This document shows, piece by piece, positions 1 through 9,003 of a stretch of 64,000 bases of DNA. Where the stretch lies: the NCBI RefSeq assembly GCF_042650125.1, contig NZ_JBHSAP010000015.1:496001-560000 (forward strand), in the 5' to 3' direction. Within the stretch, counting starts at the first letter, position 1. Each line of letters begins with the position of its first letter. The stretch comes from Salinithrix halophila. Its GTDB lineage: Bacteria; Bacillota; Bacilli; Thermoactinomycetales; DSM-45169. A program made the translations under genes and the position numbers. The notes under the pieces are model-generated. The model ran no database searches. It saw only the letters and a list, made by a program, of their open reading frames with translations, and had not been told where the DNA came from.

Positions 1-738
1 GTGAAACAAGTGAAGAAAGAGGTGGACGATCCAGCGCAAAACGCCCGTACAGCCCGGTTCGGCGGAAAGATACGCCCAGAACGGATGGGGTGGCTGCTGG
101 ATGAGAAAGAAATGGAGAAGTGGGCGGACAGGATTGATAAAAAAGTGAACCGAATTCATTATATTCCTCTCGTTTCCGACGCCCCGACAGTCACAACAGA
201 GGATTTGAAGCGGGTAAATGGTCAACACATCGGCCATTACACGACTTATTTTAATCCGGGCAACACGAACCGTACGACGAATCTCCGGCTGTCAAGCCAA
301 GCGATTCATAACCGAGTGGTCAATCCCGGTGAAGTGTTCTCCTTTAACAAAACCGTTGGGGAACGAACCGCCGCCCGGGGGTACAAGTCAGCCATCATTA
401 TTGTCAAAGGAGAATACAGTGAAGGGTTAGGAGGCGGGATCTGCCAGACCTCCTCCACATTATTCAACAGCGTGGATAATGCGGGGCTGGCCATTACCGC
501 CCGTTTCTCCCACAGTAAAGAAGTCACCTATGTTCCGAAAAGACGGGACGCCACCGTAGCCTGGCATGGGCCGGACTTCCGCTTCCGCAACAACCTGAGG
601 AAACCAGTTCTGATCCGAACCTCTATCGGCGGAGGAACTCTTAGTGTCGATCTTTACACCGTTCCGGGGACGTACCATCATCCTCGCGCAGTGCAGGCTG
701 CACCCAGGAAGGTAGAGGACATGGTGTTACCTCAATGA
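1..738 (+). CDS. VanW family protein, probably 5'-truncated by the window edge
   Basis: The frame is open from base 1, where a GTG happens to sit. No ribosome site can be seen, so the gene probably begins upstream. From about residue 70 the protein matches the VanW/YoaR family: the block GEVFSFNKTVGERTAARGY is followed by the typical GGGICQTSSTLFN core. Many family members have a signal or membrane segment and a peptidoglycan-binding part before this core, which would lie outside the window. VanW occurs in some vancomycin-resistance clusters, but most homologues are chromosomal, cell-envelope-associated and of unknown activity. No van ligase or reductase genes are near, so a resistance role is not supported here. 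Confidence 0.85.
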   Translation: MKQVKKEVDDPAQNARTARFGGKIRPERMGWLLDEKEMEKWADRIDKKVNRIHYIPLVSDAPTVTTEDLKRVNGQHIGHYTTYFNPGNTNRTTNLRLSSQAIHNRVVNPGEVFSFNKTVGERTAARGYKSAIIIVKGEYSEGLGGGICQTSSTLFNSVDNAGLAITARFSHSKEVTYVPKRRDATVAWHGPDFRFRNNLRKPVLIRTSIGGGTLSVDLYTVPGTYHHPRAVQAAPRKVEDMVLPQ

Positions 739-743
739 GAAAA

Positions 744-769
744 AGCCGCCTTTCATGGCGGTCTTTTTT
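744..769 (+). terminator. Rho-independent terminator after the VanW gene
   Basis: A GCCGCC/GGCGGT stem with the loop TTTCAT is followed by six T. It starts six bases after the stop codon. The convergent oxidoreductase gene ends at 797. Confidence 0.85.
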
Positions 770-796
770 GTGTAGTAGGAGATAGCTATGATTCCC

Positions 797-2872
797 TCAA
801 CAGTCCGCTTTTTCTTCTTTCTCCACCGAGACTGCTGTGGAGAAGAAGACGGCCCCTCCGCCGAGATCGGCTTCCCGATCCGGTGTGAGGCGGTTAATCC
901 CTCCATGACCGTCGAGGTGGTTGTCCCGCCACCAGAGGCCGGTGGAGACAACCACCCCTGGCAGGACATCTTCTGTCACCCGGGCGGTAAGGAGGCAACT
1001 TCCCCGTTCGTTTTTGACACGGACTGGGTTTTCATCCTCGATCCCGAGAGCAGCGGCATCATAGGGATGAATTTCCAGGAGCGGTTGACCTTCCATCCGG
1101 CGCAATGGAGGGAGATTGCCCATACTGGTGTTGAGGAATTGATGGTTGGGAGGGGAGATCAGCATGAACGGGTGGGCAGCATCAAGGGGATCAGTGGCAT
1201 CTTTCCCTTCCGGCAGAGGCTGATAGGAGGGGAGCGGATCCAGTCCCGCCCGCTTCATCCGTTCGCTGTAAAGAGCGATTTTTTCACCAGGATGAGCAAG
1301 CCGTTCCGGGAAGAGGGGGGAGCTGGACAGATCTACTTTGGCGATTCCCTTCTCCATCAGATCATCGACATCTATCCCCTGTAGACAGGGATTATCCGGA
1401 TGGGTCAAGGCTTGACGGATGATTTCCTCCGGCTCATCAGAAAAGCATGGATCAGTAAACCCCATCCGTTCTGCCAGGGTGCGGAAGAGTCGGTAGTTGG
1501 ACCAGGCTTCTCCTGGGGGCTGGATGATAGGGCGGGCTACCTGAACGTAGAGATGCCAGTAGGACTTGTAGAGGTCCAAGTTTTCAAAGTGGCTAGTGGC
1601 TGGTAGTACCAAGTCTGCGTAACGGGCCGTATCCGTCAGAAAGAGCTCGTGGACGACTGTGAATAGATCCTCTCGCAACAGCCCACGGATCACTTTCTCT
1701 TGTGAGGGAGCGACTGCCGCCGGATTGGTTGTATAGACGAACAGGCATGTGACTGGAGGAGTCGCATCGAGGAGTACGTCACCGAGATGGATCATGTTGA
1801 CGGATCGAACCGAAGGATCCGGAAGCAGGTCAGGCCTCTCTAGACGCTCTTTGTTGACAGCAGAGAGCCCGTTCTCCTTTAATGCACCTCCTCCCCGATA
1901 TTTCCATTGACCGGTAAGGGCCGGTAAACAGGCCAAGGTTCGAACGGTCATACCCCCGTTATCATGATGCTGAAGGCCGTTGCCAATCCGGATCAGGGAA
2001 GGCTCGGCGGCTGCGTATTCCCGGGCGAGGCGGCGAATCGTATCCGCCGATACACCGGTTACCCGTTGTACGGCTTCAGGCGGATATTCCCGCACCCGTT
2101 CCCGGAAAGATTCCCATCCGATGGTATTTTCACGGATGAATGGATCGTCAGTCAGACCCTCTTCGACCATGACATGCATCATGCCGAGTGCGAGGGCAGC
2201 ATCTGTTCCAGGATAGAGCTGGATGAATTCATCTGCCCAGCGGGCTGTACGGTTGCGCCGGACATCGACGGCAATGATCCGTGCCCCCCGCTTGCGCGCT
2301 TCTGAGAGAAACATCATCTGGTGCATGTTCGTACTGACAAAATCACCGCCCCACAAAATAACGTAACGGCTGTGGATGGTGTCTTCGGGATCGAGGGCCC
2401 CTTTGAGGCCCATTGTCATTTCAAACCCGGCATTCCCTGCGACATTGCAGATGGTCCGCTTTAGGCGCGTGGCACCGAGTCGATGAAAAAAACGGCGATC
2501 CATACTCCCGTTGTTGACGATCCCCATGTTGCCGTAATAACTGTACGGAAGGATGGATTCCGGCCCGTGGGAGCGTGCGGCTCCCTGGAAACGTCTGGTG
2601 ATCTCTTCGAGGGCCTCTTCCCAGGTAATCCGTTTGAATTGTCCTTCTCCCTTGGGACCGATTCTTTTCATGGGGTAGAGTAGTCGATCAGGGTGATGGA
2701 CTCTGGCAGGAAAATGACGAACCTTGTGGCAGATGGTCCCTCGGGTGACCGGGTGGTCCGGATCTCCAGTCACTCGGGTGATCCGTTCCCCTTCCAAAGT
2801 AACGTGGAGGCCGCAGGTGTCCGGACAATCCAAGGGGCAGACCGAGCGGGCGATAGTTTTTTCAACGGTCAT
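797..2872 (-). CDS. Molybdopterin oxidoreductase, formate dehydrogenase-like (YoaE type)
   Basis: This 691-residue protein has the N-terminal 4Fe-4S motif of the DMSO reductase/formate dehydrogenase superfamily (CPLDCPDTCGL, with a fourth Cys in GTICHK), the long molybdopterin-binding core, and a C-terminal molydopterin dinucleotide-binding domain (LLEIHPYDAAALGI onward). Length and motifs resemble Bacillus YoaE, whose substrate is unknown. No twin-arginine signal is visible, so it is probably cytoplasmic. No electron-transfer subunit or cofactor gene is adjacent. The ATG is preceded by AGAAAGGAGG on the minus strand. Family assignment is secure; substrate is not. Confidence 0.88.
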   Translation of the reverse strand: MTVEKTIARSVCPLDCPDTCGLHVTLEGERITRVTGDPDHPVTRGTICHKVRHFPARVHHPDRLLYPMKRIGPKGEGQFKRITWEEALEEITRRFQGAARSHGPESILPYSYYGNMGIVNNGSMDRRFFHRLGATRLKRTICNVAGNAGFEMTMGLKGALDPEDTIHSRYVILWGGDFVSTNMHQMMFLSEARKRGARIIAVDVRRNRTARWADEFIQLYPGTDAALALGMMHVMVEEGLTDDPFIRENTIGWESFRERVREYPPEAVQRVTGVSADTIRRLAREYAAAEPSLIRIGNGLQHHDNGGMTVRTLACLPALTGQWKYRGGGALKENGLSAVNKERLERPDLLPDPSVRSVNMIHLGDVLLDATPPVTCLFVYTTNPAAVAPSQEKVIRGLLREDLFTVVHELFLTDTARYADLVLPATSHFENLDLYKSYWHLYVQVARPIIQPPGEAWSNYRLFRTLAERMGFTDPCFSDEPEEIIRQALTHPDNPCLQGIDVDDLMEKGIAKVDLSSSPLFPERLAHPGEKIALYSERMKRAGLDPLPSYQPLPEGKDATDPLDAAHPFMLISPPNHQFLNTSMGNLPPLRRMEGQPLLEIHPYDAAALGIEDENPVRVKNERGSCLLTARVTEDVLPGVVVSTGLWWRDNHLDGHGGINRLTPDREADLGGGAVFFSTAVSVEKEEKADC

Positions 2873-2894
2873 CTAGGGTCCCTCCTTTCTGATT

Positions 2895-2932
2895 CCAATG
2901 AAAAAAACCTCATAAGGAGGCTTTTTTCATTG
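2895..2932 (-). terminator. Terminator downstream of the long spo0M paralogue
   Basis: On the minus strand, A6 GCCTCC, loop TTAT, then GAGG T7 forms a hairpin, within a larger near-perfect inverted repeat starting CCAATG. It lies between the spo0M-like stop (2937) and the start of the oxidoreductase gene (2872), which should separate the two transcripts. Confidence 0.8.
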
Positions 2933-2936
2933 GAAA

Positions 2937-3887
2937 TCATTCGTCCCCGCCAAAAAAGTCACCGACATCATCGAAGAATTCACCGGTATCTTCAATCTCC
3001 GGGAGGTCGATGTCAGCGGCTTCCGCGATTTCTTCGCCGACTCCATCCATCATTTGTGCCAAGACCAGGCCACCGATTGCACCAGCGGCAAAGCCTCCAA
3101 TCGTCCCGCCCCCCTTGGAGAGGCCGCTGTGTTTATGGCCGCCATGTTGAAAATGGCGGGGCTGAAGGAAAGAGGAGGGGTTTTCTGCCATCTCAGACAG
3201 GGCGTCTTTTAGGAGTTGTGTCAGCTCATCAGGATTGTCGAGCTGTTTATTTTCCAGCCAGATTTCCCGGCGGACTTCCTGTTCCCCTGCCCAGGAGAAG
3301 AGATCCAGTTCCAGCAGCAGTCGAATGCCCGCTTCTTCTACAGCGGCGACAAATTCCACTTCCTCTGCCCGGCCTTGGAGGAAAGCGGTGGGGAAGAGTG
3401 CAAATTCCTGAGCGTACCCGTTGAACGAGCGGGAATCGTGTTTCTCACGAAGCCCTAACTCACTAAGAGCAGCCAGGACTTTTTGTAAGCGCAGGGGAGG
3501 GTGTATTTTTAGGAAATCATGGTCGGAGTGATCCACTCCGGAGGCGATGTCCAGATGGGTGGTAAAGAAGTAAGCCACTTTGTTGCCGGAGAGGGGGAGA
3601 TCTTTGGGTAATACATAGGAAAAAGGAAGGGTTTTTCGGGCTTCTGGCTGGACGGTAAAAGATTCGTGGAAAGGGAAGCGCTCGATGGTATGGTTGATCT
3701 CTTGTTCTTTTACCTGAACAATCATGGTCAGATCCACATCGACCTGGTTGATTTTTTGTTCGATGGTTCCGCCCTCGATCACCAATTCCCCCCGCACTTC
3801 ATCTCCCGGCAGGTAATTCTGCCGCTCCAGGACGAGATCTACTTTTGCTGCGCCTTTGCCCAACTTGGCCATCAGGTTTTTAAACAC
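2937..3887 (-). CDS. spo0M: Spo0M-family sporulation-control protein, long form
   Basis: The protein has 316 residues. Its first 240 align with the arrestin-fold Spo0M family and with two paralogues at 47.3-48.9 kb (shared start MF.K.....G..AKVD..L). The C-terminus is extended by a glycine-rich, alanine-rich stretch and an acidic tail (GEFFDDVGDFFGGDE) that the paralogues lack. An ATG seven codons upstream opens the frame, but a GGAGG at 3895-3899 lies seven bases before the GTG at 3887, and only that GTG gives the paralogues' N-terminus. In Bacillus, Spo0M negatively affects an early sporulation step and localises near cell poles and septum; the exact role here is inferred. Confidence 0.85.
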   Translation of the reverse strand: MFKNLMAKLGKGAAKVDLVLERQNYLPGDEVRGELVIEGGTIEQKINQVDVDLTMIVQVKEQEINHTIERFPFHESFTVQPEARKTLPFSYVLPKDLPLSGNKVAYFFTTHLDIASGVDHSDHDFLKIHPPLRLQKVLAALSELGLREKHDSRSFNGYAQEFALFPTAFLQGRAEEVEFVAAVEEAGIRLLLELDLFSWAGEQEVRREIWLENKQLDNPDELTQLLKDALSEMAENPSSFLQPRHFQHGGHKHSGLSKGGGTIGGFAAGAIGGLVLAQMMDGVGEEIAEAADIDLPEIEDTGEFFDDVGDFFGGDE

Positions 3888-4050
3888 AGACCAGCCTCCA
3901 TTTGTCATGTTTTATCAAATCTACTACCGAATCTACCCCAGGGAAACACGTTTTGTCGACAAGCTTTCATACTTGTTGATAAAAATCCACACTTGTGCCT
4001 AGGAACAAAAAAGCGAGAGTGCTCCCTGATGCATTCCTCCGAAAGTCGTC

Positions 4051-5325
4051 CTAGGAAACGGAAGAAGGGATACATTCTTCGGCAGAGGATGAAGCCCGTT
4101 TTTCTTTTACCACGGGGGAGTCAGCTAGGGTATCGATCCGGCGGACGAGAACGCGGTCGATCCAGCGGTCACGGGCTTTTACCACCATGAATTCCAGCCC
4201 TCCGAAGATAATGCGATCTCCCTTTTCCGGTACTTTCTCCAGGCAGGAGAAAAGCCAACCTCCGATCGTATCGTTGTCGGGGTCGTCGATGCTAACCCCA
4301 AAATGATCATTGACTTCCTCAATTAGGGCCCGGGGGTGGATAGAGGTAGCCTCTCCTTTCGGTAAAAATAATGGAGGAGATTGATCAAATTCATCCTGGA
4401 TTTCGCCGAAGACTTCCTCCATGATATCCTCCTTCGTAACAAGACCGGCAGTGCCGCCGTATTCGTCTACCACGATCGCCATACCGGCCCGTTTTTCCTG
4501 TAGCGTTCGCAGGATCTGAGTTAGTTCCATCGTCTCAGGTACCGAAACTTCGGGTCTGGCGATGGTTACAAAGGAAGGGTGGCTCACTGTCTGGGTGTAC
4601 TCATAGATATCGTGGATATGAACAACACCGAGGATGCGATCCTTATCTTTTTCGCAGAGTGGATAACGGGTGTGACGGTGTTGCCGGATGATGGCCTGGT
4701 TTTCCTCAAAAGTGTTGTCCGTATATAGACAAACCATGTCCACTCGGGGAACCATGATTTCTCTACCCAGCCTGTCGACGAAGGGGTAGACGTGTTCGGT
4801 AGAGTAGGGAGCTACACCTACATGGTTACTCCGTTGGTTGTGGGCTTCCAACTGGTGGGTTTCCTCTTTGTGGTGCCCGGAGTTCTCCGGAGGTTCCTTG
4901 TACAGCCGGCTTATGGCCCCGGAGATTGAAGCCTCAAACCGGGCAAAAACTCCTGATCCGGCCGCCGAATGACGAGCCGTCAGATGAGGCCAGGCGAGAA
5001 TGCCAAAGAGTAAAGCGAAACCGAGTGGATGGAGTACCCACTTCGGAATGACTGGGGAGACGAAGGGGAAAAGCCCTCCTTCCACTGCTGGTTGGGCTAT
5101 CCATCCGATGAAGAGGGAGGAGAGGACGACTCCCAGTCGAAGGGTCGACCGAATGGTTTCGCGATTGGATGATCGGTTATGCAAAGCCGCTGTTCGCTTG
5201 GGGATTTTGTTGGATCTGGTCCGTGTGAGGGAGGAATCCAAAGCCGCACAAAACCCGTTTAACAGAATCAGCATCACCATCAAACCCGTTAGAAAGAGTA
5301 AGCTTAGAACGTCCTCCACGTCCAA
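4051..5325 (-). CDS. CNNM/CorC-type hemolysin-family membrane protein with CBS pair
   Basis: The 424-residue protein starts with a DUF21-like membrane region (residues about 5-30 and 65-120), followed by two CBS domains (about 190-320, containing VVDEYGGTAGLVTKEDIMEEVFGEI) and a CorC_HlyC domain ending near residue 400. Homologues influence magnesium or cobalt handling. The membrane part is poorly conserved and shorter than usual. The start is odd: two ATGs in tandem nearest the AGGAGG site (5336-5341) are out of frame and would encode only nine residues, so translation must start at TTG 5325, or a base is missing in the sequence. Confidence 0.8.
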   Translation of the reverse strand: MDVEDVLSLLFLTGLMVMLILLNGFCAALDSSLTRTRSNKIPKRTAALHNRSSNRETIRSTLRLGVVLSSLFIGWIAQPAVEGGLFPFVSPVIPKWVLHPLGFALLFGILAWPHLTARHSAAGSGVFARFEASISGAISRLYKEPPENSGHHKEETHQLEAHNQRSNHVGVAPYSTEHVYPFVDRLGREIMVPRVDMVCLYTDNTFEENQAIIRQHRHTRYPLCEKDKDRILGVVHIHDIYEYTQTVSHPSFVTIARPEVSVPETMELTQILRTLQEKRAGMAIVVDEYGGTAGLVTKEDIMEEVFGEIQDEFDQSPPLFLPKGEATSIHPRALIEEVNDHFGVSIDDPDNDTIGGWLFSCLEKVPEKGDRIIFGGLEFMVVKARDRWIDRVLVRRIDTLADSPVVKEKRASSSAEECIPSSVS

Positions 5326-5490
5326 TGCATCATGACCTCCTAATTTTCAGAAAAGTCAAAATCATTTCGGGGTTGTCGACCGGGAAAGCCTGTTCGTGGA
5401 CTTTCACATGGTTTTGATCGTCCTCCCGGGAACCTGTTTTAATCTCTATTGTATAGAATCACAGAAAAAAAAAGTAGTGCTTTCCGTTAT

Positions 5491-5531
5491 AAAAAACTGC
5501 CACTCCCCTCTGCCAACGGCAGAGGGGAGTG
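5491..5531 (-). terminator. Terminator downstream of the 88-residue protein gene
   Basis: A perfect 14-bp stem (5501-5514 with 5518-5531) has a three-base loop. On the minus strand it is followed by a six-T run at 5496-5491. Confidence 0.88.
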
Positions 5532-5539
5532 ACCCATGT

Positions 5540-5806
5540 TCAAACTTTGCCGTGTAGACCTCCACGGCGCTCGATTTCTTCGATCAGCTGGTGGTGCAGG
5601 CTGATACCCTGCGCGTTCATTAGGGGGGACATTTGCGCCATGGCGTCATGGTGGTAGGCTAGTTCGTCCATTTCCCAGTCAGAGAGAGGGACAGCAGTCA
5701 GTTCTTCCAGGTTCCGTCCTTTGTACACTAGGATCACCTCTCTCTCAGTATGGGCTCTCCACGTAGCATCCATGCGAAAAGACTCCATTTCAAGGCGATA
5801 GGGCAA
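5540..5806 (-). CDS. Small conserved-looking soluble protein, unknown
   Basis: An 88-residue acidic, hydrophilic protein with no signal or membrane segment. I do not recognise a family. The central part (LVYKGRNLEELTAVPLSDWEMDELAYHHDAMAQ) looks like a folded helical domain and the gene has its own strong terminator, which argues for a real gene. The frame opens with TTG at 5806 without a visible ribosome site; an ATG at 5773 preceded by GGAG nine bases upstream would give a 77-residue product and may be the true start. Confidence 0.6.
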   Translation of the reverse strand: MPYRLEMESFRMDATWRAHTEREVILVYKGRNLEELTAVPLSDWEMDELAYHHDAMAQMSPLMNAQGISLHHQLIEEIERRGGLHGKV

Positions 5807-5971
5807 GTTTAAAACCCGGTGCTATGGCAAAGCTGGTTATTACGGTCTAAGAGGAATAATCTGATTGGTTGGAACGCTGGTGCCTTTTTTCGCGGTATTC
5901 ATAGGGCTATAGACTAACGGCATATTTTCCACTAAAACGGGGTTTCAGGCAGAGACAGGGAGTGAGGGGTT

Positions 5972-6664
5972 ATGAAGGAGAGGGGAAGGGGGGCTTTAAG
6001 TGGGCTTTTTCATTGGGTTCCCTGGCTTGGACGGGCTGCTGCTATCACAAACCTGATGGCGGTGATGACGCTGGTGTATTTTATGGTCCGTTCGGAGTAC
6101 GGGCCCATTGGAGTTCGGATGCGTTCCATTTTGGCTAATGAGGCGGTCTTTCATTGGTCGTGGGGAGTTAAAATCCTGTCGGCTGTGATGATGACAGGGG
6201 TTTTTCTTGTATTAGTGTGGATGCTGGAGGCTCAGTATCGATCGATCCTACAGATGGCTCTTATGATCTGGATTATCGGTGCTGCTGGATGGATCTTGCA
6301 AGACTTGATGCAAATGTGGGTGATGCCGACGCTGTCCCGGATGTTCTTGGCTGTACCCACAGCAGGATTGGCTGATTACATCCTGATGTGGGAAAGGCTC
6401 CTGTTTCGTCTGGGGGGAGTTTTCAGCTGTACTTGTTATGCAATCAGCGGGCTGATCTATACGGCCATTATGTTTCGGAGTGACCATATTCCCAGTGGGA
6501 TGGCGCGGTATTCCTTTGTTGTCTGGTGTTTTGTTTTGTTGACGGCCGTTTCTGTTCGCTGGTTGGAGGGAATGATGCCCTGGCTAACCGCTTTCGCCCT
6601 ATTAATGCTGGTTCCCTGGTTCTGGCGTTTAGGTCAATGGCTCCCCCGTCCCGCCCCATCCTAA
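5972..6664 (+). CDS. Polytopic membrane protein, unknown
   Basis: The 230-residue protein has about six predicted transmembrane stretches (roughly residues 22-40, 64-84, 90-110, 145-165, 178-196 and 200-220) and short charged loops. It is rich in Met and Trp. I recognise no family. It is flanked by divergent and unrelated genes and appears monocistronic. The ATG is preceded only by a weak GAGTGAGGGG site. Confidence 0.65.
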   Translation: MKERGRGALSGLFHWVPWLGRAAAITNLMAVMTLVYFMVRSEYGPIGVRMRSILANEAVFHWSWGVKILSAVMMTGVFLVLVWMLEAQYRSILQMALMIWIIGAAGWILQDLMQMWVMPTLSRMFLAVPTAGLADYILMWERLLFRLGGVFSCTCYAISGLIYTAIMFRSDHIPSGMARYSFVVWCFVLLTAVSVRWLEGMMPWLTAFALLMLVPWFWRLGQWLPRPAPS

Positions 6665-6830
6665 CTGCCTAGGTTGGCCATCATGTTGGTGTGCGATTTT
6701 CCAATATAAAGTAATAGCCGGAAAAAGAGGGGTTATTCCCTCTTCGCAGGATATGACGAATAGAGCCAAATAAAGGCGGACGGTGATTTTTCCACCGGTA
6801 GTAAGCGTTTTCTTCACAGTTTCATCACAA

Positions 6831-6860
6831 TTGCCAAGAAGGAAAAGCATCTTGTACACT
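6831..6860 (+). promoter_or_regulatory. Putative sigma-A promoter of the GNAT gene
   Basis: TTGCCA (6831-6836) and TACACT (6855-6860) are separated by 18 bases and lie 33 bases before the start codon. Confidence 0.5.
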
Positions 6861-6893
6861 TAAGAAATCATCCGTCGCTGGGAGGATTCATCG

Positions 6894-7340
6894 ATGCATC
6901 TGCGTTCTTTTCAATTATCCGACGTACATGCCGTCACATCGATTTGGAAAATGACCGCATCCCGGGAAAAGGAGGAAGAGACGCTTCAAGTTCTATCCCG
7001 GCAGTTGGTCTGTGACCGAGACCTGGTCTTGGTGGCGGAGGATGAGGGCCGGGTGGTAGGAGCGATTATGGGAACGATCGATAAGGATACAGGATTCCTG
7101 TATTGCCTAGCTGTTCACCCCGCTTACCAGGGGAAAGGGGTGGCGCGCGGCCTGACCCAGCTGTTGGAGAATCGGCTTCGCGACAAAGGAGTGAACCGTA
7201 CCCAAGCCGTCATCGATGAAGGGACGGAGAAGTTGTACCCTTTTTACACCCATCTTGGGTATCAGGGAATCCGTTCTTCTGTTCTGGGGGAAAACTGGAT
7301 TTTCAACTTAAAGAATTTGATAGGACAGGTTGCCCGCTGA
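6894..7340 (+). CDS. GNAT family N-acetyltransferase
   Basis: The 148-residue protein is one GNAT domain. The acetyl-CoA pyrophosphate-binding motif is clear at about residues 66-84 (LAVHPAYQGKGVARGL), and the last third holds the family's typical YPFYTHLGYQ. Substrate cannot be deduced; single-domain GNATs acetylate small molecules or protein N-termini. The ATG is preceded by GGGAGGATTCATCG. It is monocistronic, with its own promoter and terminator. Confidence 0.88.
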   Translation: MHLRSFQLSDVHAVTSIWKMTASREKEEETLQVLSRQLVCDRDLVLVAEDEGRVVGAIMGTIDKDTGFLYCLAVHPAYQGKGVARGLTQLLENRLRDKGVNRTQAVIDEGTEKLYPFYTHLGYQGIRSSVLGENWIFNLKNLIGQVAR

Positions 7341-7413
7341 TTCTTGGCCTAATCGTTCATTCTGATAGCAAGCTGGTCCTATCCCTATACCATCCAGAGG
7401 CGATAATCCTCAG

Positions 7414-7447
7414 CTCCGCACCGACCGGGTACGGAGGTTTTTTATTT
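7414..7447 (+). terminator. Terminator after the GNAT gene
   Basis: A CTCCG/CGGAG stem with inner ACC/GGT pairing is followed by a run of T (GTTTTTTATTTATTTTTT). Confidence 0.75.
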
Positions 7448-7519
7448 ATTTTTTAATTTTGAGAAAAGGGAGGAAATTCGGAAATGGCATCCAATACCTA
7501 GAGTAGGAGGTGGTTTCCT

Positions 7520-8827
7520 GTGGGAAAGAAAGAGCGGGTTTGGTTTGAGCAGGCAGAAGGATTCTTGGATCCCGGTCTGGTTCAGGAATTAAGAATGCTT
7601 CGCAAAAAAACCTCGGATGAGGAGAATGCCGCACTGCCGGTAATCGTCCGCTTCAACCACCAGGCGGAAAAGGAACGACGAGAAGAGGCGATCCGGTTCT
7701 GCCAAGACGGCTCCTGTGATCGGGTGGAAGGGGAGTTGGCTTTCCTGGGAGGGATTTACGGCTCCCTCAGCCCGGCAACGATCAAGAACCTTGTTAAGCA
7801 TGAAGGTGTGGCCAAAATATATTACGACCGGGAAGTGAAGGCCCTCTTGGATATGGCATCCAAATCCATCGGTGCTTTGGATGTCCAGGTAAAAGACGGT
7901 CTAACGGGGAAAGGTGTCACGATCGCCGTCGTCGACACAGGGATCCATCCCCATGACGACCTGATGAAACCAACGATGCGAATCAAGGCATTCGTCGATT
8001 TAGTGGCCAAAGAGAAAGACTCCTATGATGACCAGGGACACGGGTCTCATTGTGCAGGGAACGCCGCTGGGAACGGTGGCCTTTCCGAGGGACTTTACAC
8101 GAGTCCCGCACCGGAAGCGGATTTGGTCGGAGTGAAGGTGCTCGATGCCGAAGGGAGTGGCCGCCTGTCTACAGTGATTCAGGGTGTGGAGTGGTGTGTC
8201 AGGCATCGCAAGGAACTGGGGATTCGTGTCTTGTCCCTCTCCTTGGGAGCCCCCGCCTTTGAATCTTACCGGGATGATCCCCTCTGCCAGGCCGTTGAAA
8301 AAGCTTGGCACAGCGGGATCGTTGTCTGTGCGGCAGCGGGTAATGAGGGGCCTTATCCGATGACGATTGGAACGCCGGGGATCGATCCGCTGATCATCAC
8401 GGTGGGTTCCGCTGACGATAAGAATACGGAAGATCGGCAGGACGATCAAAAAGCCCCTTATTCCAGCCGGGGCCCTACCTTCGATTTTCTTGTAAAGCCG
8501 GATATATACGCCCCCGGGACCAATATCGTCTCCCTGTCGGTTCCCGGTTCGCCTTTGGAGAAGCAATTGCCGGAGAACCGTGTCGGTGATCATTATATCA
8601 GTTTGTCCGGAACCTCGATGGCCACCCCGATCTGCGCTGGAGTGGCCGCCCTCATGCTGGAGGCCAACCCAGCTTTAAGCCCCAATGATGTCAAAGCGAT
8701 CCTAATGGATACCAGTCAGGTCTTACGCGGCGATCAGGCAGGCTATATCGACGTACGTGCTGCTGTTGCCCTGGCGAAGGAGTATGCCGCCTTTCAGGGG
8801 GTTACCGCCGGTTCCCCAGGCAATTAA
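7520..8827 (+). CDS. aprX: Intracellular subtilisin-like serine protease (AprX type)
   Basis: This 435-residue S8 peptidase has no secretion signal, as in Bacillus AprX (about 440 residues). The catalytic triad is visible as Asp139 (AVVDTGIH), His174 (GHGSHCAG) and Ser366 (SGTSMATP), with the oxyanion Asn275 in AAAGNEGP. Residues 1-110 form the N-terminal extension typical of this subgroup. The start is GTG at 7520 behind GTAGGAGGTGG. The gene is monocistronic with a strong downstream hairpin. In Bacillus AprX is expressed in stationary phase; a role in intracellular protein turnover is inferred. Confidence 0.92.
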   Translation: MGKKERVWFEQAEGFLDPGLVQELRMLRKKTSDEENAALPVIVRFNHQAEKERREEAIRFCQDGSCDRVEGELAFLGGIYGSLSPATIKNLVKHEGVAKIYYDREVKALLDMASKSIGALDVQVKDGLTGKGVTIAVVDTGIHPHDDLMKPTMRIKAFVDLVAKEKDSYDDQGHGSHCAGNAAGNGGLSEGLYTSPAPEADLVGVKVLDAEGSGRLSTVIQGVEWCVRHRKELGIRVLSLSLGAPAFESYRDDPLCQAVEKAWHSGIVVCAAAGNEGPYPMTIGTPGIDPLIITVGSADDKNTEDRQDDQKAPYSSRGPTFDFLVKPDIYAPGTNIVSLSVPGSPLEKQLPENRVGDHYISLSGTSMATPICAGVAALMLEANPALSPNDVKAILMDTSQVLRGDQAGYIDVRAAVALAKEYAAFQGVTAGSPGN

Positions 8828-8852
8828 CCAAAAACAGGCGTAAAAATAACAG

Positions 8853-8919
8853 CACCCCTTTGAGTAGACACAGGGAAATTCCCTGAACGGGACTACTTTT
8901 AAGGGGTATTTTTGTGGCG
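8853..8919 (+). terminator. Long composite hairpin, probable terminator of aprX
   Basis: An outer stem (ACCCCTT...AGTAG with CTACTTTTAAGGGGT) encloses an inner perfect hairpin (CAGGGAA/TTCCCTG) and is followed by ATTTTTG. The size and nested symmetry are unusual for a simple terminator and could also be a remnant of a transposable-element end. Confidence 0.6.
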
Positions 8920-8954
8920 AAGAACGATTTTTGGAAAAACCCCATGAAACAATA

Positions 8955-8979
8955 CGGCACCGGTAGAATACCGGTGCCG
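8955..8979 (-). terminator. Hairpin downstream of proC
   Basis: An 11-bp perfect stem CGGCACCGGTA/TACCGGTGCCG has a three-base loop, 25 bases past the proC stop on the minus strand. The following T run is poor, so termination strength is uncertain. Confidence 0.5.
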
Positions 8980-9003
8980 GTAGGTTATTTCCCATAGGTT
9001 TTT

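Noticed and set aside
1..738. Vancomycin-resistance locus
   Set aside because: Only a VanW-family gene is present, with no van ligase, dehydrogenase or dipeptidase nearby.
788..1384. A 198-codon + strand frame
   Set aside because: It lies wholly inside the oxidoreductase gene on the other strand, and its protein has no recognisable domain.
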